Shown here: positions 7,804 to 15,671 of the stretch, one piece after another
How the letters are laid out: every line of letters begins with the position of its first letter
Numbering within the stretch: position 1 is the stretch's first letter
IMG/VR virus record: IMGVR_UViG_3300029922_000024
Span: 1-64,000 of that record
Direction: 5' to 3' (one strand)
Length of the DNA stretch: 64,000 nt
DNA from: a virus
The notes under the pieces: model-generated
Databases searched by the model: none
Seen by the model: only the letters and a program-made list of their open reading frames with translations
What the model was told of the DNA's origin: nothing
Translations under genes and position numbers: made by a program

Positions 7804-8155
7804 TTACTTTCCTTAACAAGCCGTTACTTATTTCTTCTAATTTCTTATCTGTTTTGTCGTACATATTAACTAAATTTTTAACTATCTCATTTACTTCGAA
7901 ATTTTGTTTTATTTTTTCTAGATGTCTTTCCATCTTAAAACCTTCTAGATTATTATTTGCTTTAAACTTAAAGTCCAATTTGCAACTAGTTCCACTACTG
8001 CAAAGCCTGTCCAATTCTTTTAAGAAAAATGGAATTTTAGAATCCATAGGGCTATAACTTACAAAAACCTCTTTAGCGCCAACGATCTGGCGTTCCAAAG
8101 GCTCATTTGGATCAAATTCATGTTCGTGATCACTACAAATAATTTTAACGCACAT
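7793..8155 (-). CDS. Small protein of unknown function, helical C-terminus
   Basis: The 120-residue protein starts MCVKIICSDHEHEFDPNEPL and has a short beta N-terminus with two Cys and two His. The C-terminal half is charged and helical and may be a coiled coil (KMERHLEKIKQNFEVNEIVK). It sits between two overlapping or abutting virion-block genes. No family is recognised. Confidence 0.55.
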   Translation of the reverse strand: MCVKIICSDHEHEFDPNEPLERQIVGAKEVFVSYSPMDSKIPFFLKELDRLCSSGTSCKLDFKFKANNNLEGFKMERHLEKIKQNFEVNEIVKNLVNMYDKTDKKLEEISNGLLRKVNEQ

Positions 8156-8156
8156 A

Positions 8157-8651
8157 TTATAAGACCTTTACACCTTTCAACCCAGAACCTAGGGCTTTTT
8201 CGCTAACTGCGCCACTGATACCAGAAACGAACTCTTTTGGCAGCTTGTAAGCATCAATTACAAGTTGGTTATTTTTAATAGAAGAATTTATAGTAGCGAC
8301 CTTAATGTTTAGTTTGGTAACATAAAAATCTACGCTATTACCTTCTTGTACAGAATAAATATCGTGTCCAGATTTACGGAGATCTTCTGTTAAAAAATGA
8401 GAATGACTTTCAGCGCTGAATTTCAAGCCTTCACTTTTCATAATTGGTGGATGATAGTTTGGAAATTTTTGTTCGATTGAATAGCAGAGAATCGCACGGT
8501 GAGAAGCCGCCCCAAGCACAGTATCTTGACCTTTATGGTCGGTCACTGTAGCTAAATTTAAGCCACCTTTAGTACACACCAATTTTACTTGATTGCCGTC
8601 GATTGTTCCAAATGGTTCTGTAGAGGAGATATCATTTTCTGAGATTTTCAT
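8157..8651 (-). CDS. Virion-block protein of unknown function
   Basis: I place the start at 8651 (MKISENDISSTEPFGTIDG) because AAGGAAAAG lies just before it; a longer frame to 8720 would run into the upstream gene. The 164-residue product ends with a Gly-rich helix (SGISGAVSEKALGSGLKGVK). The composition suggests a small globular alpha/beta protein. It abuts its neighbours by 1-2 nt. No family is recognised. Confidence 0.55.
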   Translation of the reverse strand: MKISENDISSTEPFGTIDGNQVKLVCTKGGLNLATVTDHKGQDTVLGAASHRAILCYSIEQKFPNYHPPIMKSEGLKFSAESHSHFLTEDLRKSGHDIYSVQEGNSVDFYVTKLNIKVATINSSIKNNQLVIDAYKLPKEFVSGISGAVSEKALGSGLKGVKVL

Positions 8652-8652
8652 A

Positions 8653-9777
8653 TTACTTTTCCTTACTGTACGCATCTCTAATCTTTTTGACATAGGGATG
8701 ATTTGAAATAGAATTTGCATTGTTCTTCTTGGTACCAGTTATACCTTGATTCCAAGCAAAAGCCGTTTGATCGGGGTTATTTTTAAAATTGTGCTCTATG
8801 TGGGCTAGATGACGATCTGCTATTATTTCTTCAAGACCTTTGTTATCCTGCATAAATCTGTGCAATTGAGGACCCTTTAATGTCAGGGCCTTCCCATATT
8901 TTGCTTGAAGGTCCTTGTGTCCCTTAATAGTATCTGTAATGGTGTTAGGCATTAAAGCCCATTTACCATAAGCCTGACCTTGAGAAGTAGGAGCGTGGTT
9001 TGTATTTTTCCCACCACTTGATTCTACTTGCATGATAGCATTTAGCATTTTTTTGTGATCGTAATTATTTTGATGGGCTTGCATGTCGGGAGAATTTTTG
9101 ATATTCGAAGTATGATTAGTGCCTCCAGCTAGCGCTGCTGCCATGCCCAATCCTATACCGACATTTTTTAGTGCGCCTTTTTCTAGGACTTGTTCGGACT
9201 TATTGACGGATAATTTTGCGGTATAGTCGCTCTGATCAGGAAATTGGGGTTCAGCACTATCTGATTGATGATGGTAGGTTTTTAGCCTCTTAGGACCCTT
9301 TTTCAATTCTGCATTACCAAATTCAATTCCTGCTTCCTTTGCGGTTTTAGCGCCAGAGGATTTAATTTTGTCATGCATATCTTTAGGAACACTGATATGG
9401 GGTGCCCATTCACGTTGTTCAGGAAGTCCCATATGTGCAAATTTACCATGATGCTCTTTCATTTTCTCTGCAGAATTACCTTTTAATGTAATGACAAAAA
9501 CATCCGATCCATTACGATCTTTAAATTGGTTTGGTTCTATCTGAGTATTTTTTGCATCAGGAGGATTCAATGGAAGGTGTTTGGCCATGTTATGAATTTC
9601 GTGAGCGTGATCTTTATTTGCGTCGAATTCTTTGATGGTAGAATGGTATGGGATACCATTATCTGACCTACAATCTTGACCATTAATCTTTACTGGATAT
9701 AGTAAAATCAACCCTTTATTGGCTTGTTCAGCATATTGGGCAGGATTTTCAGATTTATTTATTAAATTACATTCCAT
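8653..9777 (-). CDS. 2H-phosphoesterase-like domain fused to a lytic transglycosylase-like domain
   Basis: Counting from the ATG at 9777, the 374-residue protein has two parts. Residues about 20-160 carry the paired H-x-[ST] motifs of the 2H phosphoesterase superfamily: YHSTIKEF (H45, T47) and WAPHISVP (H127, S129), 82 residues apart as expected for LigT/2'-5' ligase relatives. A basic linker and a short Gly/Ala-rich hydrophobic stretch (VGIGLGMAAALAGG) follow. Residues about 240-374 look like a soluble lytic transglycosylase: MLNAIMQVESSGG has the catalytic-type Glu and AYGKWALMPNT the substrate loop. The second part probably opens peptidoglycan at entry. The first could cleave cyclic or RNA phosphodiesters. 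An upstream ATG at 9813 is possible but overlaps the previous gene. Confidence 0.65.
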   Translation of the reverse strand: MECNLINKSENPAQYAEQANKGLILLYPVKINGQDCRSDNGIPYHSTIKEFDANKDHAHEIHNMAKHLPLNPPDAKNTQIEPNQFKDRNGSDVFVITLKGNSAEKMKEHHGKFAHMGLPEQREWAPHISVPKDMHDKIKSSGAKTAKEAGIEFGNAELKKGPKRLKTYHHQSDSAEPQFPDQSDYTAKLSVNKSEQVLEKGALKNVGIGLGMAAALAGGTNHTSNIKNSPDMQAHQNNYDHKKMLNAIMQVESSGGKNTNHAPTSQGQAYGKWALMPNTITDTIKGHKDLQAKYGKALTLKGPQLHRFMQDNKGLEEIIADRHLAHIEHNFKNNPDQTAFAWNQGITGTKKNNANSISNHPYVKKIRDAYSKEK

Positions 9778-9781
9778 AAAA

Positions 9782-10717
9782 TTAAATATTCGATACCAAG
9801 AATTTAGTTGCAAAAGTAGCTTTTACTTTACCAACCAATTCCATTTTTTTCTTTTCTAATTGTTCGATGTAAGGAAGGTACATTCTAGGGCCAGGTCCAG
9901 AAGATGATTGGCTGATACCATCCCTACTCAATGACTGACTTGTAGTCAGAAACAGATTAGTGATCACAGAGAGCATATTAATGGCAGCAATGGTTCCCAC
10001 TAAATCATTGATCACTGTAGGAAACTGACCTTCAATTTTTGAAACACCGGTCTGATAAACAATTTGCCAAAATCCAGGAACAAAAGTAAGTGAACTAAAA
10101 ACATTCAAATACGGAATACCACCGTAAGCACCAACTCCGCCGCCACTAGCAACAGAGTAGGCACCTAGAATTGGTACTACGTTAACAATACCTTTAGCAA
10201 AGTTACTAGGCTCAAGCCATTCAGGTGGAATTTTAAAAACCGCATACCCATCACTACTAACAATTTGAACGCTTTGTACAGCCAAGATAGGATTTTGTTC
10301 TGTTTTTAAATAAATGAAACTTTTGTAGAGAGCGATATCGAATGGGACCTTATCAGTAAACTGTTCTCTGCTTAAAGTAATCTTACAAAGCATTTCGACT
10401 TCATTAATAGCCAGACCAATTTGGTCTTTAACGTCTTCAGCACTGTAAGAATCACCATTTGGAAATGCCAAGGGAATCCCTTTGAGATAACGAGAAATCA
10501 ATAATTGTGGAGTAAGAATAGGCTCACATCTACTCAATAGACCAGACGATTTACTCATGTGGACTGGATATGCAGCAGAATAGAATTGCTTATCCTTATC
10601 GAAATTCGGAGGTTGAGGAGTGCCGTCTAATGGACCAGATGTAGGTTTAGGAACCGGCTCATAAGGAGCTTGTTGTTCTACATATGGTGGTCCTGGCTTA
10701 AATGGAGGATTACTCAT
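9782..10717 (-). CDS. Connector-like head completion protein
   Basis: I use the ATG at 10717 (MSNPPFKPGPPYVEQ) because CAGGGA lies 9 nt upstream; its ATG overlaps the upstream stop as TAATG. The 311-residue protein has a Pro-rich N-terminus. A helical segment resembling the gp6-type connector fold follows (EDVKDQIGLAINEVEMLCKI), then strands and a hydrophobic Gly-rich region (GAYSVASGGGVGAYGG), and it ends with basic helices. Location between other virion genes supports a head-tail joining role, but the match is weak. Confidence 0.5.
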   Translation of the reverse strand: MSNPPFKPGPPYVEQQAPYEPVPKPTSGPLDGTPQPPNFDKDKQFYSAAYPVHMSKSSGLLSRCEPILTPQLLISRYLKGIPLAFPNGDSYSAEDVKDQIGLAINEVEMLCKITLSREQFTDKVPFDIALYKSFIYLKTEQNPILAVQSVQIVSSDGYAVFKIPPEWLEPSNFAKGIVNVVPILGAYSVASGGGVGAYGGIPYLNVFSSLTFVPGFWQIVYQTGVSKIEGQFPTVINDLVGTIAAINMLSVITNLFLTTSQSLSRDGISQSSSGPGPRMYLPYIEQLEKKKMELVGKVKATFATKFLVSNI

Positions 10718-11190
10718 TAGCAACATCCCTGATTGGTTTGTTCAACCGCTAACATATTTGTAACGGTCCAAGTCCAAGTATTTATGCCTTGAGTTAAAGT
10801 AAAGATAACGTTTCCGCTAGAAGGTCCATACCCAACATTTGCATATCCTGGAATATTAAAAGACCAAACAGAAGCATCATTGGGATCGGGGGTGCCTGTA
10901 TAAGTAAGTGTTTTTCCAATGCTTAAACTAGGAAAAGTAATAGTCATGCTGATTGGCTGATTGCTCGTACCCACTCCTGCAATATATCGTTGGGGATAGT
11001 TTTGAATAGCAGCATTGAAGAAACCGCCATTTAGAGCAGAAAATGGAGCTTGGGTACTAGTAATATTATCTAAGTCAAATAGTTGATAATAAAGGGTATT
11101 CGGATCCGATGCCCTTATTGTCCACTGACTTGTTTCTTGGAAGTCATTGATATTGCTAAAGTTTATAATTGGTACGGAGGTCAATCTCAT
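10717..11190 (-). CDS. Small beta-sandwich-like virion protein
   Basis: The 157-residue protein is almost all beta-type sequence rich in Thr, Ser, Asn and Gly (ISMTITFPSLSIGKTLTY, GNVIFTLTQGINTWTWTV). It begins MRLTSVPIINFSNINDF and ends NQGCC. It is the first gene of this minus-strand group, preceded by GAGG and by a CAATCTTA motif at 11226-11233. A decoration, connector or tail accessory role is possible. Confidence 0.55.
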   Translation of the reverse strand: MRLTSVPIINFSNINDFQETSQWTIRASDPNTLYYQLFDLDNITSTQAPFSALNGGFFNAAIQNYPQRYIAGVGTSNQPISMTITFPSLSIGKTLTYTGTPDPNDASVWSFNIPGYANVGYGPSSGNVIFTLTQGINTWTWTVTNMLAVEQTNQGCC

Positions 11191-11225
11191 TTTAAATACC
11201 TCAAAAAAAGTAGTTCTCTAACTTA

Positions 11226-11233
11226 TAAGATTG
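11226..11233 (-). promoter_or_regulatory. Late-gene motif CAATCTTA in a divergent gap
   Basis: The minus strand reads GCAATCTTATAAG, 36 nt upstream of the start at 11190. It lies in the divergent gap shared with the thymidylate kinase gene. Confidence 0.5.
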
Positions 11234-11243
11234 CATAAAAAGC

Positions 11244-11271
11244 TTGAAAAAGACATTTTTCGTGTTATTAT
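11244..11271 (+). promoter_or_regulatory. Sigma70-type promoter for thymidylate kinase
   Basis: TTGAAA (11244-11249), a 16-nt spacer and TATTAT (11266-11271) form a near-consensus promoter. It is followed by a leader with a strong ribosome binding site (AAGGAG) 8 nt before the ATG at 11301. Confidence 0.55.
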
Positions 11272-11300
11272 CTATTCTACAATCATAGAAGGAGATTTAA

Positions 11301-11924
11301 ATGCTTAAAGTAGAATTCGAAGGTACAGATGGCGCAGGAAAGACAACCGGCCTTAAATATTTCATTGAACAGGCCAAGAAACGTGGTTTTTCAGTAACCG
11401 AAACCCGCGAAGTGGGCAATCCGCATATTCCAGCATGTGTGAAAATGCGGGAATTAGTTCTTGACCCAAATAGTAACCTAAGCGGCGAAGCAATGGAGCT
11501 TGTTTTTTCCGCAATGCGATTCGAAAATGATCGATGGTTAAAAACGGTAAATTCACAGTTAGTCGTATCTGATCGTGGATGGTTGAGTCATCTTGCCTAT
11601 ACCGATCATAATGTGGACGAAGATTTTACTAAGAATCTTTATGAGCGTTTTGTAGGACTTGAAACCCAGTTACCCGGCGCAGTTATTTATTTTGATGTTA
11701 GTACAGATACAGCCCTTAAGCGTCGCAATAATCGTGGCACTTCCGATGTTATTGAGATGAAAGGTGTACCTTTTCAAGAGAAAGTTCGATCTTCTTTCGA
11801 AAAACATCTTAATCAATATGGACAGTTCATGAAAGTATTTCGAGTTAATGCGAATGGTACTATTGACGAAGTACGACAAGAACTAGACGGTATTCTAGAT
11901 AAGATCGCAACACTACCCCTATAA
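11301..11924 (+). CDS. tmk: Thymidylate kinase
   Basis: The enzyme phosphorylates dTMP to dTDP with ATP. The 207-residue length is normal for the family. The P-loop FEGTDGAGKTT lies at 6-16, the substrate-site motif DRGWLSHLAY near 91-100, and a LID-like basic segment KRRNNRGTSD near 139. The start has an AGAAGGAG ribosome binding site. With ThyX at 21678 it would supply dTTP. The gene is a single plus-strand island inside the minus-strand virion block, and its 3' end overlaps the convergent HNH gene by 6 nt. Confidence 0.9.
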   Translation: MLKVEFEGTDGAGKTTGLKYFIEQAKKRGFSVTETREVGNPHIPACVKMRELVLDPNSNLSGEAMELVFSAMRFENDRWLKTVNSQLVVSDRGWLSHLAYTDHNVDEDFTKNLYERFVGLETQLPGAVIYFDVSTDTALKRRNNRGTSDVIEMKGVPFQEKVRSSFEKHLNQYGQFMKVFRVNANGTIDEVRQELDGILDKIATLPL

Positions 11925-12452
11925 GACTTTTCTACTTTTATGACGATTTTCGGATCTAGTAATAACTCTTAGATTCCAAGGTACATGAAGACCTTTTCTG
12001 TCTTTGCCCATAACAGGTTCTATATGATCGACTTCATGTGGTATTCCGGTACTTTGTGTTAACTTTGCAGCTTCTATATAAAAAATCTCTATTTGGGTCC
12101 AATGATCTTCTGTCAACCATTTAGGTGTAGCGGCTCTTTTTTGGGCACGTCTCCTAGCAGTCTTTGCGTTAGATTTTCCTGGATTATTTTTCCTGTATTC
12201 CTGATCGTATATTTTTAATTTTTCTTTCCTTCTTAATGTCTGAACTGCACGTTTTTGTGATGCTAACACAGGATCTTTTTCTTTTTTTGCTCTTCTTCTT
12301 AAACGGATCTTTTCTAGGTTTTCTTTTTGCCATTCCCTTGAATCGGAGTTATGACATTTTTTACAGATAGCTCTAAGTCCATCTTTACCAAATTTGGCTT
12401 TTCCAAAATCTTTGAATTCTTTATTTTCTTTACAAGCAGTACAGGCCTTCAT
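11919..12452 (-). CDS. Free-standing HNH endonuclease
   Basis: The 177-residue protein has an N-terminal zinc finger (CTACKENKEF and CKKCHN), a basic middle rich in Arg and Lys, and a C-terminal HNH core: HEVDHIEPVMG, then HVPWNLRVITRSENRHKSR. It is a clear paralog of the nuclease at 15672-16172, sharing the PHEVDHI and GLHVPWNL blocks. The product probably nicks DNA to spread its own gene. It is inserted between thymidylate kinase and the capsid terminator. The start lacks a Shine-Dalgarno sequence and follows a TAATCTTA motif closely. Confidence 0.85.
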   Translation of the reverse strand: MKACTACKENKEFKDFGKAKFGKDGLRAICKKCHNSDSREWQKENLEKIRLRRRAKKEKDPVLASQKRAVQTLRRKEKLKIYDQEYRKNNPGKSNAKTARRRAQKRAATPKWLTEDHWTQIEIFYIEAAKLTQSTGIPHEVDHIEPVMGKDRKGLHVPWNLRVITRSENRHKSRKVL

Positions 12453-12457
12453 ATATA

Positions 12458-12464
12458 TAAGATT
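12458..12464 (-). promoter_or_regulatory. Late-gene motif TAATCTTA in front of an HNH gene
   Basis: The minus strand reads GATAATCTTATATAT directly before the ATG at 12452. GATAAT could serve as a -10 box, which would give an mRNA with almost no leader. The same arrangement precedes the HNH gene at 15672. Confidence 0.45.
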
Positions 12465-12502
12465 ATCTCACCCATATACAAAAGTCAATAGAAAACGAAC
12501 AC

Positions 12503-12537
12503 AAAAAAGCCCCCATAGAATTAACTATGGAGGCCCT
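12503..12537 (-). terminator. Rho-independent terminator of the capsid operon
   Basis: On the minus strand GCCTCCATAG, a TTAATT loop and CTATGGGGGC form a 10-bp stem (one G-U pair) followed by six U. It lies 23-57 nt after the major capsid stop. The wobble pair would be a C-A mismatch in plus-strand RNA, so it should act mainly on the minus strand. Confidence 0.85.
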
Positions 12538-12559
12538 TTAAATCAATGATGTTTAAGTC

Positions 12560-13963
12560 TTAGGTGAAAAGTTGTCCTTGAAGATTTTCAACGATAGCGT
12601 TCTTACGTGGAGCTTCTACTGCGAGAGTAGTCCAACGATAGAAAGCGTTATTGATTGACAATTGACTAATACCTAATTGGATTTTTTTGAATCCGCTTAG
12701 CTCACCTAAATGCATCGTGTCTTTTTGAATCAAGAAACCGGTTAAAGCACCTGGAGCCAAGTTACCAAGGTCGGTGAAAGTAGCACCGCTTGGAAGAGCA
12801 AGAATATTACCGATAAAGAGTGGTCCTGGAGCAACGTTTGCAGCCACACCAGCAGCAGTACGATAAACGCGGTAGTAAAGAGCACCGGCAACTGCACCGA
12901 TAGCAACTGATACTTTATTTCCAGCGAGAGCAGGAGTAACAGTTGTTACAGCAGAAGTTGGGCCTTCGCCGAAAGCGTTAACTGCAGCAGCTTGGTAGCT
13001 ATAAGCAGCAGCTTGGAGGAGTGATCCAGCAGCGCCACCGTCAGTAGCAGTTGCTGTTGGAGCAGCAGGAGCGCCTACGATAGATTGGTTGATAGGGCTA
13101 ATTTGCTTACGCAAGTACTGAGACATTTCCATGGTGATTGCACCGCTAGAAGTCCATTGAGTACGTAAGTGAGAACCAGTAGCTTCTTGTGGGCTACCAG
13201 CAAGAACGATACGTTCTTTAGCTTGGCTAATTTTGTTGTAAGCAGAGAGAGAAGAAGGATCAAGCATAAGTTTGTCAGCGCGACCCATGTTAAGGGCAGA
13301 ACGAACTGAAATATCTTCAATCAATGATTGGGTGAGGGCTGCGCCACCTGCAGAGAACACTACAGTTGCACTTGAACCGTATGATGCGAACATGAGATCT
13401 TGTCCATTGCGCTCATAGTCAGAAGCACGAACTTGAAGATCAACACCGCGCATATTTGGCAATGCAGGTACTAACGCTGGGTTACCATCGAAAACACCTT
13501 GGTTAGAGAAATCTGAGTTACCTGCGAAAAGGTCGAACTCGATATCTTGAGCCAAGTTAAGAGCTGCGTCTTGTGCTTGGCGCTCTTCAGCAGAAACTTT
13601 ATCGAAAGTTTCAACTGCGTTAGCTACCAGTGAATGCTCACGAGTATCAACGTAGTAAGCCATTGGAATTACGAGACGAGCTGCTTGACCAGTCTTTTTG
13701 GCTCCGAGCATACCTTCGTATGCAGCAGATCCACCGAAACGACCTACAGACAACTTGCGGTTGTACTGATAAAGGTTGCTTTTTGCAGGACGACTGTCCA
13801 ACATTTTTTGCAATTTGATGGTTTCTTCAGCAGCAGTCACGTTTACCATAACTGGCGCTAAATCTTCGATTTGGTAAGCTGCACCTTGTACTAAAGTACT
13901 AGGGGCTGCATTATAACTGCCTGCTTCCAATGCTTTCATGAGGCCCTGAAGTTGTTCTAACAT
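12560..13963 (-). CDS. Major capsid protein, HK97 fold with an Ig-like insertion
   Basis: The 467-residue protein forms the capsid shell. The N-terminus carries EAGSYNAAPSTLVQGAAYQ, a segment also found in the prohead protease at 16193. Then follow capsid-type strands and helices (AYYVDTREHSLVANAVETFD, AQDIEFDLFAGN, NMGRADKLMLDPSSLSAYN). Residues about 294-391 form a fibronectin/Ig-like insertion (PAAPTATATDGG, YSYQAAAVNAFGEGPTS, YYRVYRT), common in surface-exposed phage domains. The C-terminus (IQLGISQLSINNAFYRW) returns to the core. Codons are more uniform than in neighbouring genes, as expected for high expression. A strong ribosome binding site (AAGGAG) precedes it. Scaffold and decoration-like genes lie upstream and a strong terminator downstream. 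Confidence 0.85.
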   Translation of the reverse strand: MLEQLQGLMKALEAGSYNAAPSTLVQGAAYQIEDLAPVMVNVTAAEETIKLQKMLDSRPAKSNLYQYNRKLSVGRFGGSAAYEGMLGAKKTGQAARLVIPMAYYVDTREHSLVANAVETFDKVSAEERQAQDAALNLAQDIEFDLFAGNSDFSNQGVFDGNPALVPALPNMRGVDLQVRASDYERNGQDLMFASYGSSATVVFSAGGAALTQSLIEDISVRSALNMGRADKLMLDPSSLSAYNKISQAKERIVLAGSPQEATGSHLRTQWTSSGAITMEMSQYLRKQISPINQSIVGAPAAPTATATDGGAAGSLLQAAAYSYQAAAVNAFGEGPTSAVTTVTPALAGNKVSVAIGAVAGALYYRVYRTAAGVAANVAPGPLFIGNILALPSGATFTDLGNLAPGALTGFLIQKDTMHLGELSGFKKIQLGISQLSINNAFYRWTTLAVEAPRKNAIVENLQGQLFT

Positions 13964-13998
13964 TTTGTTTCTCCTTGTTTCCTAAATTTTACCCCTGC

Positions 13999-14997
13999 TT
14001 ACTTAAGCAGATGGCTAACCTTTTCAATGTTTTTTGTAAAGTAGTAGCTGTTAATGGCATCTCTATCTGACTTAGAAAGAGACTGATCTTTCGCTTTAGC
14101 TAGAAGCTTGGAATCAATTTCACTCTTAGAAAGTGGCTTTTCCTTCGTCATGCTTTCGGTTTTAGCGATAACATCCAACGAAGTGATTGCTTTTCCTGCA
14201 GGAGCCGCTTTCTTTACAAATTCTTTTAAGAAAGTTTCTACTGCGTCTAAGTTCTTTTTAGTGGCTTCCGCTTCAGCTTTAGCAGCCTGAAGTTCTGATT
14301 TTAAAATCTGAACTTCTTTAACTGAAGTGGTGTCAACTTCTAGAAATTTTTCAGATTTCTCTAAAGCTTGAGTTCCGCTTGCAGGAGCCGTTTTTTTGCT
14401 AGTTGCTTCACCATCATGAGGACCACCATTAGGGCGATATTCGCCTTCTTTGCTGTCTTCCATTTCGGCTTTTGCCATTTCATTTTCGCTCATCGACATA
14501 GCCATTCCGTCCATACATTTACGGATACAATCGTGGTGAGCCTTTAATTCAGATCTAGGCATTGAGCTATACATAGAATGCATATGCGCCATGTCTTCAT
14601 CGTCGTAACCATGATCTTCACCTTGAGCAGGATTCGCACCAGCTTGTTGTTGATGTTGATCTTTAATGCCTTTATCTGCGTGGCTTTCGCCTTCCATCGG
14701 TTTTCCAGATTTATCCGCAGAAGCTTCTTTTTTGGCATCATTGCCTTCTTGCTTTTGATCTGCAGAAGCATTGCGGTTATCGTCTGATTTTCCGCCTTCT
14801 TTATTTTCACTAGCGCTAGTTTTTTCGTCTTTAGCGCTATTTTTCTTGTCATCGGCCATGCCGTTGATTTTCTTGTCTTTAGGCTGCTCGTCTTCGTTTT
14901 TGGATAAACCCAAAGACTGTTCAGCTTTAGCTAAATGAGATGTAAATTCTTTCGTTACATCCTCAATTAGGCTGCTAAGTTCTTTTTCAGTATACAT
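13999..14997 (-). CDS. Scaffold-like capsid assembly protein
   Basis: The 332-residue protein is very charged and of low complexity between about 35 and 130 (Lys, Asp, Ala, Ser, Gln). A helical His/Met-rich region follows (YDDEDMAHMHSMYSSM), then a coiled coil (VQILKSELQAAKAEAEATKK) and a basic helical C-terminus. This composition, and the position directly before the major capsid gene, fit an internal scaffold that is removed by the prohead protease. An AGGAG ribosome binding site precedes the start. Confidence 0.65.
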   Translation of the reverse strand: MYTEKELSSLIEDVTKEFTSHLAKAEQSLGLSKNEDEQPKDKKINGMADDKKNSAKDEKTSASENKEGGKSDDNRNASADQKQEGNDAKKEASADKSGKPMEGESHADKGIKDQHQQQAGANPAQGEDHGYDDEDMAHMHSMYSSMPRSELKAHHDCIRKCMDGMAMSMSENEMAKAEMEDSKEGEYRPNGGPHDGEATSKKTAPASGTQALEKSEKFLEVDTTSVKEVQILKSELQAAKAEAEATKKNLDAVETFLKEFVKKAAPAGKAITSLDVIAKTESMTKEKPLSKSEIDSKLLAKAKDQSLSKSDRDAINSYYFTKNIEKVSHLLK

Positions 14998-15027
14998 AGT
15001 TGTAGTCTCCTCTTTCTATGTCTACTA

Positions 15028-15495
15028 TTAGGTGTTACCTTTGAAGCCCCAGTCAAGGTCCTTAATAGTTTGAACAGGAGAAGCTGCATTCACAGCCGCT
15101 TCCGTAACAGCAGTTCCGTTAGCAATAGCATATTCAGAAACAACGCAACCAGTGCGAGCGATCTCGAATAAACAAGTTGAAAAATCTGCAGTAGAAGGAA
15201 TTGGAGCACCAGCACCGTTTAATTCGTAAGCTACTTGAGCGAGGGTTGGAGTGAATGGGAGGGTTGAATTTCCGAAAATGTCTTTAGCACCAACATCGAT
15301 GTTCATCAAACGAATCCAAACTACTGGATTACTTTCAGTAGCAACTCCGTTATGGGAAGCGATGATGATAGGGTATCCGTTTTCATCTTGTGATTGGGCG
15401 ATAGTATTGATCGTTGAGCTATTGCTGAAACGAAGGGAAAGGCGGTCTGCTAAGTCTCTTGCGATGCCAACACTGTGATCGACTGAATAGAGCAT
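15028..15495 (-). CDS. Capsid-operon protein, decoration protein candidate
   Basis: The 155-residue protein starts MLYSVDHSVGIARDLADRL. Strands follow (GYPIIIASHNGVATESNPVV, TLAQVAYELNG) and then an Ala-rich tail. It leads the capsid operon, with AAGGAGA before the ATG and even codon use, which suggests strong expression. A decoration or minor capsid protein is the likeliest reading, from position and size only. Confidence 0.55.
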   Translation of the reverse strand: MLYSVDHSVGIARDLADRLSLRFSNSSTINTIAQSQDENGYPIIIASHNGVATESNPVVWIRLMNIDVGAKDIFGNSTLPFTPTLAQVAYELNGAGAPIPSTADFSTCLFEIARTGCVVSEYAIANGTAVTEAAVNAASPVQTIKDLDWGFKGNT

Positions 15496-15534
15496 GGTAT
15501 GTTCTCCTTAAAAATTTTGTCCTTAGACATATAA

Positions 15535-15558
15535 GCCATTTAAATGGCCAACTAGTTG
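15535..15558. promoter_or_regulatory. Two adjacent perfect palindromes before the capsid operon
   Basis: GCCATTTAAATGGC (15535-15548) and CAACTAGTTG (15549-15558) are both exact palindromes and touch each other. They lie 40-63 nt upstream of the capsid operon start at 15495, in a 176-nt divergent gap. They could be binding sites of a dimeric regulator. I see no convincing minus-strand -35/-10 pair here. Confidence 0.45.
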
Positions 15559-15631
15559 TTTACATAGATAAGTATTAGGTCATTTTAAAATAATTCAATA
15601 AAATCAACGATATAACATGTAACACTACTAC

Positions 15632-15661
15632 TTGCATTTTGGGTATTGATCATGCTATAAT
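15632..15661 (+). promoter_or_regulatory. Promoter for the HNH gene, near-leaderless
   Basis: TTGCAT (15632-15637), an 18-nt spacer and a perfect TATAAT (15656-15661). Transcription would start about 4 nt before the ATG at 15672, which has no ribosome binding site. The box overlaps a TAATCTTA motif (15658-15665). Confidence 0.6.
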
Positions 15662-15671
15662 CTTATAGTAT

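Noticed and set aside
13630-13861. Plus-strand genes inside the major capsid gene
   Set aside because: Open frames there have Cys-rich, low-quality sequence, no ribosome binding site, and lie antisense to a well-supported capsid gene.
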